From assembly GCA_963969365.1 (NCBI GenBank), contig OZ017753.1, positions 2,666,001-2,730,000 of the forward strand: a stretch of DNA of 64,000 bases. Reading direction: 5' to 3'. Origin of the DNA: Asterochloris sp. CNOR1 (lineage: Eukaryota > Chlorophyta > Trebouxiophyceae > Trebouxiales > Trebouxiaceae). Position 1 is the first letter of the stretch. Every line of letters starts with the position of its first letter. Shown piece after piece: positions 57,252-64,000 of the stretch. The notes below the pieces were generated by a model. That model made no database searches. It saw only the letters and a program-made list of their open reading frames with translations, and was not told the origin of the DNA. The position numbers and the translations under genes are program-made.

Positions 57252-59950
57252 CTGTAAAGGCTGCCTAAGTGCTTCTGGCAGGTGTTGATTGGATTGGGAA
57301 CTGACAAGTAGTTAACAATTCGTTGCTTCCACTCCTCCTTGCTAGCTGAGCTTGCTGCTAGCTTGTGATCTGCAGCAAGGCACCCAGATCAGGTGTAATG
57401 GACACGTCCATCATGCAGCCACTGCAATGTCGGTCAGTTTAACAAGTGAGCTTTTGCACAGTGAGCGCTGTCATGCAGCAAGCGGCCATAAAGCCTAGAC
57501 GAAGCTTCAAGCGACATGCACAGACAGCGTGCTGCCATGCAAATCATGCAAGCCGTGCAGCATTCCGCAGGCAAACTGAGGTTGTTGCTGACACATTGTT
57601 GAGAGCTTTATGACATATTCAGGCAAGGAGTGAGGTGGGTGTGCAAAGGCGCAGCACTCACAGAAGGTTGTGAGGCCAGGCGACTCAAAGGTCACCACCT
57701 TGAGGACCTCCTGAAAGAAAACAGCACATGCTGCAGCGGTGAAGCCGCCCAGTGAATGGCCTGCAGGCACCAGATAAAGGATCACAGCCCACGGTATACA
57801 GGAGTCATGAGAGGAAAGTGCAAGTGATTGGCCTCAGACCACAGCGCTCCGCTGCTGCATCAGTCACCTTCCCAATTCCAGCATAGACAGAGTGGTGGCC
57901 ATCAAGCCAGCAGCGCAGGGGGATCGTGGAAGCAGATTGAGCCACATGCGCCCGTCCCCACCTGTCACATAGTACCCAAGATGCACGCCAGCGTGCTCCT
58001 TTTGGAGCCTAACCATCTCGTTGCGCACATGCTTGATGGCCCTGCGGCAATATGGCAGTACAGAGGCAAGCACTGTGCAACTTTGGCTTTCCACAATTGA
58101 CCATCAGGCTGGGCAGCGCTGCCTGCCCTAGAGCCTGCAGGTGGGCACAAGGCTGCGCCAGCTCTGGGGGATGCAGTGCATCCATTGGAGTCTGCAGGTG
58201 TGCAGACGCCTGAGCCAGCACTGCATCATGTGCATCACGGCACACAGGAGCAAGCACCAAGTCTGTGAAGACACATACTGAGCAAGCACTGGATCCCACA
58301 AAGCCGGCACCTGAGCACAAGGCTTGGCAAGCATCCCATGCGGCTGCTCAAATGGCTGCAGCACAGGCCTCACCTTGCAGCAAAGTACAGGTCACGGTTG
58401 GCATTGCGCCAAACATCGAGGTCGGCCTCAAAATTGCGGCGCTTGGTGAGCACAGTGCCGCGGAAGGCAAAGACGACTGCAGCCGCCTGCAGAAGCGGCG
58501 ACACAGCAGTTCTGCAGCTTACATCCTCCGCCTGGCAGTCCTGTGGCGTGCTGCTGGAGCCAAACAGGTACTGTCTGGCACTGCAGCTCTTGGCCACTGT
58601 GATGGGACACAAGCTTGTCCACCTTTGCCCTTGCACTGACATGCAGCAAGCCTGCAAGCTGTCCTTGACGTCAGGAAGGCTGCGCACTGAGGACAGCCAG
58701 GCCAGCACAGGAGCAGCACGTCAGGGAGCAGCTTGAACGCGTCCTGACTCAGATCTTAAGTGACAACAGCCCAGTGCTGCAGAGCTCATTGCCTGTGCAG
58801 CTGTCCCATCCCTGGGCCAGTGCAAGAAAACCTGTGCCTGCATAACGTCTGCCTGCCAACAGACATGACTGTTTTGAATTTCATTCATTTTCCAGTGCAG
58901 CACACCTTCTGCCCACATGCCTGCAGCCCTGCAGCGCACCTCATGCTGGCCATCCACGCTGCGCACTGGGCTGATGAAGGTGGTCATGCCCAGCCCCACG
59001 GCCAGGTCCTCAATCTGGCACGTCACCTCAAGGCCCTCTGCAAGCCAGGGAGGCATGACAAGTTGGCAGCACTCCTGACTGTGAGCTCAAGGGTGGGCTG
59101 AAGCAGAGCCATGCAGCCACAAACAAGAGGGCGCACATTGTGCCGGCATGATGCTCGGTGGGTCAAGGCCTTGCAGAACCGCATCAGAAAATGCATGCCG
59201 CGATTGTTGCTCACGGTGTTGAGCTGCATACCTGCTGAGATGCCCCAGGCTGCCTCCAGGCAGGCCAGCTCCGCAGCCGCTGGCGGCCCCTGAGAATCGT
59301 CCTGCCTCTCCCCATAGGCTGCGGAGCTGCACAGTGCCAGCAGGGTGTCTGAGGGAGCTGTGTGCTGCAGCAGCTCGGCCCTGCACGCCACACAACAGGC
59401 AATTTAGGGACCTGCACAGCTCTGCTGTGACAGCTTCTAGCCTGCCAGAAGCATGACAAAAGGCACTGCCGCCACTGTAAATGCCAATGGCTCAAGGTGG
59501 TCAGGCCTTGGCTGCGCTTGGGATGGGCTGTCTTTTCCTCTGCCAGGTGCCACAGTGTATCTGTGGCACTGGCAGCGACAAGACATCAAAGCCTAGACAT
59601 GTCCCTCGGCGATGCAATGCGTTGCGCTGGTTGCTGACGCCAAGCACCCATAGACCTTGTTCCGAGCGTCAGCAGGAGTCCAGGGTGCAGACACTATGCC
59701 GGGCGGACCTGCTGAGGGCCTGTGGGGGCGCAGCATGCTGCGGAGAGACGGGCGCGTCCTCTGGCACTGTCTCTGGCCGCCGCGTCTCCTCAGGCTGCGA
59801 GTCTGCTGCCCCCTTGGGAAACCTGTGCAGGACCAGGTGCGCATTGGACAGCAGAGGCTGCATGCTGGCGCCAGGGCGGCCTGAGCTGGCTCCAGCGCTG
59901 GCAGCCTGCAAGCGCCGGGGTCCAGCAGCAGGGGCGCCATCGCTTTGCAT
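57252..59950 (-). CDS. Class-3 (alpha/beta hydrolase) lipase
   Basis: Acylglycerol or phospholipid hydrolase. Exons on the minus strand: about 59680-59950 (start MQSDGAPAAGPRRLQAASAG, Ala/Pro-rich leader), 59232-59380 (DTLLALCSSAAYGERQDDSQ), 58940-59037 (VTCQIEDLAVGLGMTTFISP), 58374-58486 (VVFAFRGT, the oxyanion-side strand of class-3 lipases), 57962-58041, 57662-57760 (GHSLGGFTAAACAVFFQEVL; nucleophile Ser in GHSLGG; then VVTFESPG), and 57252-57345 (KEEWKQRIVNYLSVPNPINT). The last three junctions match in phase, and the final one uses a GC donor (CAG|GCAAGT). The NYLSVPNPINTC segment is shared with plant/algal class-3 lipases as I recall. The 3' end is not found; later exons may be those assigned to the 52.5-56.8 kb entry. 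Confidence 0.75.
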
Positions 59951-60488
59951 GAATGCTGCTGCTGCTCGCTGAGCTCAAGGACGGTGCTGCTCTTTCAGGG
60001 GCCACAGGGGACAGCCGGGGAACCCCTGCTGTGACAGGAGGTGTCCTGCTGCCCACACCGTGAGCCCGTCTGTGCTGGTGCGGGCGCTGGCTAGCTATCA
60101 GGAGCTGGTGACTGCAGCACCAATGCTCCCCAGCTGCTTGCTCAGCGAGGGTGAAAAGTCAGTACTGTACAGCTGCCTTTGTGGCAGGACAGCTGAATCA
60201 ATCCAATGTTTTGCAGTACGGTCTGCTGTGGGGCACCGCACTGAAGCTGTCATCACCGAAACATTATTCTAGGATTCATCAGCTTGCAGTGATATGATCA
60301 TGATAGCTACCACTCCAGACATTCATCAATTCTGACCTGCAGTGTTAGTATGGAGCAACTGCCTATGCCAGAGGCGATCAATGAGGAGAGAAGCAGTGAT
60401 GCAAGAGGAACTTTCACACTTACTTTCTTGTGGATTTTGATCTGTATCCTCGCCTCTGTCTGACAGTCATGTTGCAGCACGTTGTGTA
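59951..60488. promoter_or_regulatory. Divergent intergenic region (lipase / carrier)
   Basis: 538 bases separate the divergent starts of the lipase (59950, minus) and the carrier (60489, plus). It becomes lower in GC toward the carrier (about 60250-60480). No specific element recognised. Confidence 0.4.
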
Positions 60489-63183
60489 ATGCAACATGAC
60501 ATGTGCGTTCAAGATGAACGGCTGGAATGGCGCCTCGGAACAGGCTGCCGGACTCCATGTGAACTATCTTGCCTTCCCAGCAGCATCAGGACCAAGAGGG
60601 GGGCCTCTTGCAGCATGGAACCTGCTGGCAGCCTGTTTGCAACAATCAGTGTGCAAGGCACCGTATCAGGTACTGCAATGCTCTGCATGAAGCTGGAGCG
60701 CTCCTTCTGACTCTATGAGCTGCTGACATGCACTCTGGGCAGGCTTGAAACCAATCGCTGCTGCAGGTGTCAGTGGTGCCATCAAAAGAGGAGTGCAGCA
60801 TGTCCCTCGCCAAGCACACAGGCAGCAGCAGCAGCAGGCACCAGCCCCTGCAGACTGGGCCCGCCACCTCCTCAGTGGGGCTCTATCAGCAGCTGTTTGC
60901 CGCACAGCTGTGGCCCCCCTTGAAAGGCTCAAGCTAGAGATGGTGAGGTCTTGTCTGTCTTCCAGGAGTTTGAACCTGTTTGTCTTCCAGCAGAGGCTGC
61001 CAGATGCAACTGTCGACTCTGGGGCACGTGCCATGTTCTGCGTCCTCAGGCTTTGCAGCAGCATCAGCAAGGCATCGTGGCACAGCATTAACAGGGCCCC
61101 TTGGTTTGCAGGTGCTGCACAAGCAGGGCCAGAGCTTGGGTCAGGTGGCCAAGGAGATCTGGAATAATGAGGGCTGGCGGGGCCTCTTTAAGGGCAATGG
61201 CATCAATATAGTTCGCAGCGCACCCTTCAGGGCCGTAAACTTTGCCTGTTTTGACTTCTACAAGAAAGCACTCATCGGACTTACTGGCAACACCAAATCC
61301 GCACACACCGAGGGATTTGTTGCTGGCGCCCTTTCAGGTGAGGCTACTGCGTCTGAGAAGTACAGCGTCATGTGTCGACTGCTGCTCTTCAGCCGCATTC
61401 CTCGTCATGGCCAGCACGACCACTCCTGTTCTAGGAAGCAGACCTGCTCCTTTGTGCAACCACAAATGCAGTGTGGCTGCCCCTGTGTGCAGGAATCACT
61501 GCCTGCCTGACCTGCTTCCCCCTCGACGTCCTACGCACGCGATTCATCATCCAGCCTGACAGCAATCACAACCTAATCACCTCATTCTTTCGTATTCTTC
61601 GGCAGGAGGGCCTAGGCGCGCTGTATGTGGGTTCCCTGCCAGCAATTTTGGGCGTCGCCCCCGCAGGGGCTGTGTACTATGGCAGCTACCACTCCTTGAA
61701 GGTGCGTCTCTGTGCATGTGTTTCATGTGAGGTCAAGTGCAGGAACAGGGCTATGCATGCAAGGCACGAGTTGCGGCCTGCTGCCAGCAGGGGGTGTGTA
61801 CCACAGCAGCTACCCCTCCTTGGAGGTGAGTTGCCGCATTGATGTTGCTGGGGCTTATGTATGAGTGGTGGGCATGGCTGGCAGCAGGAATGCATCTGCT
61901 GTAGAGGCTGGCCACCAACAGGAGCTGTCTGAAATGGCGTTTACCACTCCTTGAAGGGTCTCTTATTGACTATCCTGTGAGTAAGGCTGGATGGTGGGTG
62001 CAAACATACACGAGGCCTGCCTGGCAGACGGTCATGCACCAGAAAGGCCTGCTGCAGACAGGGATTGTGCATTCTGGCAGCTTACACTTCGAAGTGAGTC
62101 ACCACATTTGGTGTTGCTGGGACCAGTGGAGGAGTGATGAGCTTAGCCACCAGCAGCAAGGTAAATGTTGCAGAAACGTCCAGCATGGGCCATGTGAAAA
62201 CAGCAACTGCCGCTCCTTGTTGGTACGCATGTATCTAAGGGTGGCAAAATGGTTTGCAGCTGCTGGGTGCATGTCGCAGAGGCTCGCAGCTGCCATCAGG
62301 GGCCAAATGCTGCAAAAAATGCCTGATGAAACCTTATCAAAAAAGGCCCGGTATATTGCCTCTAGGCAGTGTTCATGCAGAAGTTGCTGCATGATGAATG
62401 CTGCCAGGTTTATCATCAGCTTGCCCTCATGCAGCTTGTTCCTGCAACAGCATGTTGGGCTGAACATCCAGCAGAGCAGCGCTTCCAAACCCTGCCGTGC
62501 ACTTGACTGTATGGCTCTGCACCCTGCAGGAGCGGAGGCTGCGAGCCCGCAGAGCGGCGCATGGCAGGGATCCGGCTGATTTGCATGGCCCTGATCGCCT
62601 CACGACGGGAGAGATGCTCCTTTTTGGGGCTCTGGCTGGCGTGCTGACAGATGTCCTGGTCAGTTACCCTATGGAGGTGGGCCGTGAGACTCATGTGACG
62701 CATAGCAAAGTTGTCATTGCTCGCTCGGGCCTGACCTGTGAGTCGGACGCCTGAGCTCATCTTGCTTGACCTGCAGGTGCTCAGGCGTCGCATGCAGCTG
62801 CAGGCAGCAGCAGTCAGCTCTCAAGGTGGGTGTTGCTTCCAGCTGTCTGGTGCAGGAAGATGGGGCTCGTGCCAAGCACAGTTTGGCTGCTCAGCAATGT
62901 TGCATGTGCAGGCCTGAGATCTGCCAGTGAAAAGGCCCTCAGAGGGGCCAGCAAGCAGACCCTGGATGTCACAGTGGCTGCCGCCCGGGCTATGGCGCAG
63001 CAAAACGGCAGGCTGACACCCTTTGTCAACTTGAGGCTGGCTGTCGGAACTACAATGCGGCAGGAAGGCATCAGGGGGTTCTACACCGGCATGCTGCCCA
63101 ATCTGCTTCAGGTTGTGCCCAATGCAGCCCTCTCCTATTCTGCCTACGAGACATTCAAGCAGATGCTTGGCGTCAAGGAGTAA
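60489..63183 (+). CDS. Mitochondrial carrier family protein, BTL-like adenine-nucleotide type
   Basis: Six-helix solute carrier (SLC25/MCF) of an organelle inner membrane. Seven exons (60489-60669, 60767-60942, 61112-61337, 61493-61701, 62530-62676, 62777-62825, 62912-63183) give 1260 bases, 419 residues. Three carrier repeats each show the signature: TAVAPLERLKLEM, then FPLDVLRTRF, then YPMEVLRRRMQLQ; the second halves read GWRGLFKGNGINIVRSAPFR, LGALYVGSLPAILGVAPAGA and GIRGFYTGMLPNLLQVVPNA. The order and the VRSAPFRAVNF motif resemble Arabidopsis BTL proteins, which have been proposed to carry adenine nucleotides (recalled). Start choice: an overlapping frame from 60496 is also open, but only the frame from ATG 60489 matches the phase of exon 2. 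Intron 4 holds decayed copies of the end of exon 4. Confidence 0.88.
61781..62100 (+). repeat. Three decayed copies of the carrier exon-4 end
   Basis: Exon 4 ends GGCAGCTACCACTCCTTGAAG|GTGCG at 61701. Similar sequence recurs in the intron at 61781-61830 (CAGCAGCTACCCCTCCTTGGAG|GTGAG), 61911-61960 (GCGTTTACCACTCCTTGAAG|GG) and 62055-62100 (GGCAGCTTACACTTCGAA|GTGAG). The spacing is about 130-140 bases. The first and third copies keep donor-like GTGAG sites. Confidence 0.8.
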
Positions 63184-63381
63184 ACCCTCTCCCCCCCCTT
63201 GTGAGACTTTGATTTTGCAGAGTGTACCTGCGAGCCAGTTATGGAACTGTGAACCCTGTCTGTCTTTGAACGCTGCTTGCTGCCCAGTTGTCTTTGTCAG
63301 TCAGTCCATAAACCCTAGAGGATCAGGTCCTATCAGGAGCAAGAGCAATCTCCTGCCACTCTCAGCAAGCGGACAGGCGCA

Positions 63382-63919
63382 ATGCAGACCACCCTGCACT
63401 CCTCCCAGGCTCTGCTGAGCGGGCGGGCCCTGCGCTGCAGGTCTGCAGCCACCCAGGTGAGCTCTTTCCACGAAGCCTTCGAGGAGCTTGGTGCCTGTCA
63501 CGACAGCCATTTTGAAGGAGGATAGGATGTTCAGACAAGGATCGAGCCTGATCTTGAAGCTGGCACCACAGCTGGCTGGTGATGTGGGGATTGCTGCTAA
63601 GCTTGCCGGGTCCCCTGTGATGCTGGCCTGACAGCCTGTCAAGGGCTGTGGCCAAGCCTGGCCCCCGTGCCCGACGCCTGCACCAGTGCATGGAACAAGC
63701 AGCCCTCTGCATCGTTTCAGCCAGGCCCATTCTGGCTGCCCACCCAGGCCCCACAGCAGTTACTGCACAATGTGCCCAATGTGTGCAGGCTCGCATCAAT
63801 GTCCTGACGAGGGCTGGGACGGCACAGCCTGTGCCTGGAGTGGGCAAGGACAGGCAGCTGTGGCTGCCTGGGGTGGCACCCCCAGCGCACCTAGACGGCA
63901 GCCTGCCTGGTGACTATGG
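63382..63919 (+). CDS. LHCA: Third LHC (LHCA-type) gene, 5' part
   Basis: Start of another light-harvesting chlorophyll-binding protein, running off the right edge. Exon 1 (63382-63456, 75 bases) is a transit peptide, MQTTLHSSQALLSGRALRCR. Exon 2 (63789-63919) is read ARINVLTRAGTAQPVPGVGK, then DRQLWLPGVAPPAHLDGSLP and GDYG. WLPGVxPPAHLDGSLPGDYG is the characteristic LHC N-terminal motif that precedes FDPLGL. The donor splits the codon after DYG in phase 2, exactly as in the LHC gene at 42.9-45.1 kb. Sequence from 63920 to 64000 is intron. The carrier gene ends 198 bases upstream on the same strand. Confidence 0.85.
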
Positions 63920-64000
63920 GTGAGAGATCGGGGCTTCCGAGGTTTAGCTGATGTCGCAACCCCCATCACCCCACCTCTTGCCATCTGCGTGCCTTCTGCT

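Noticed and set aside
60496-60690. Alternative first exon of the carrier starting MTCAFKMNGW
   Set aside because: It ends in phase 0 at the donor 60669, which would put exon 2 out of the carrier frame; the overlapping frame from 60489 fits.
1-64000. tRNA, rRNA or CRISPR features
   Set aside because: No cloverleaf with a GTTCGANNC-type T arm, no rRNA-like block and no regularly spaced identical repeats were seen.

Overview
The window is nuclear DNA from a unicellular green alga, most likely a trebouxiophyte. The evidence is very intron-rich genes (8-9 short exons per gene, GT-AG with some GC-AG introns, acceptors almost always TGCAG), moderately GC-rich sequence, plastid transit peptides, light-harvesting chlorophyll a/b proteins, a plastid-type ClpP and a TTTAGGG-like telomeric motif. 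I see no bacterial operons, rRNA, tRNA or CRISPR array.

Layout: 1-2.75 kb (+) 3' part of an XEG113-type GT77 arabinosyltransferase; 3.0-7.1 kb (+) secreted, probably GPI-anchored Pro/Ser/Ala-rich surface protein; 8.1-12.4 kb (+) SKA3-like kinetochore protein with a C-terminal SKA1-type microtubule-binding winged helix; 12.5-14.7 kb (+) helix-hairpin-helix DNA-repair protein of a bacterial-looking endonuclease III-like family; 14.9-19.0 kb (+) plastid-targeted Ala/Pro/Lys repeat protein with duplicated terminal exons; 19.6-22.8 kb and 23.6-26.9 kb (-) two unrecognised proteins; 27.2-32.0 kb (-) type II membrane Fringe-like (GT31) glycosyltransferase; 32.8-36.3 kb (+) eroding EXO1-like gene; 36.6-39.2 kb little that can be recognised; 39.3-42.65 kb (+) plastid ClpP; 42.85-45.08 kb (-) and 45.26-47.04 kb (+) two LHCA-type genes head to head across a 176-bp shared promoter; 47.2-48.7 kb (+) small STI1-domain protein; 50.0-50.6 kb (+) small possible Rdx/SelW-like protein; 52.5-56.8 kb (-) membrane/coiled-coil protein; 57.2-59.95 kb (-) class-3 lipase; 60.5-63.2 kb (+) mitochondrial-carrier (BTL-like) protein; 63.4 kb to the end (+) start of a third LHC gene.

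Functional themes: photosynthesis and plastid proteostasis (three LHC genes, ClpP, the 14.9-kb protein), cell-wall or Golgi glycosylation (GT77, GT31, GPI-like protein), chromosome segregation and DNA repair (SKA3, HhH protein, EXO1-like remnant), and lipid/nucleotide handling (lipase, carrier).

The most striking structural signal is shared by many genes: introns contain decayed tandem (sometimes inverted) copies of the adjacent exon end together with its splice site. Clear cases are at the XEG113 acceptor (1-120), the 17.7-18.9 kb protein, 20.95-21.31, 23.3-23.5, 24.7-24.95, 25.5-25.9, the inverted EXO1-like exon (34.4-34.6), ClpP introns (40.5-41.5) and the carrier gene (61.66-62.1). This suggests that introns here grow by local duplication of exon-intron boundaries, leaving cryptic splice sites and pseudo-exons. 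Exon coordinates were hand-derived from reading frame and splice phase; for ClpP, both complete LHC genes, the HhH protein, the STI1 protein, the carrier and the 14.9-kb protein the summed exon lengths are exact multiples of three.
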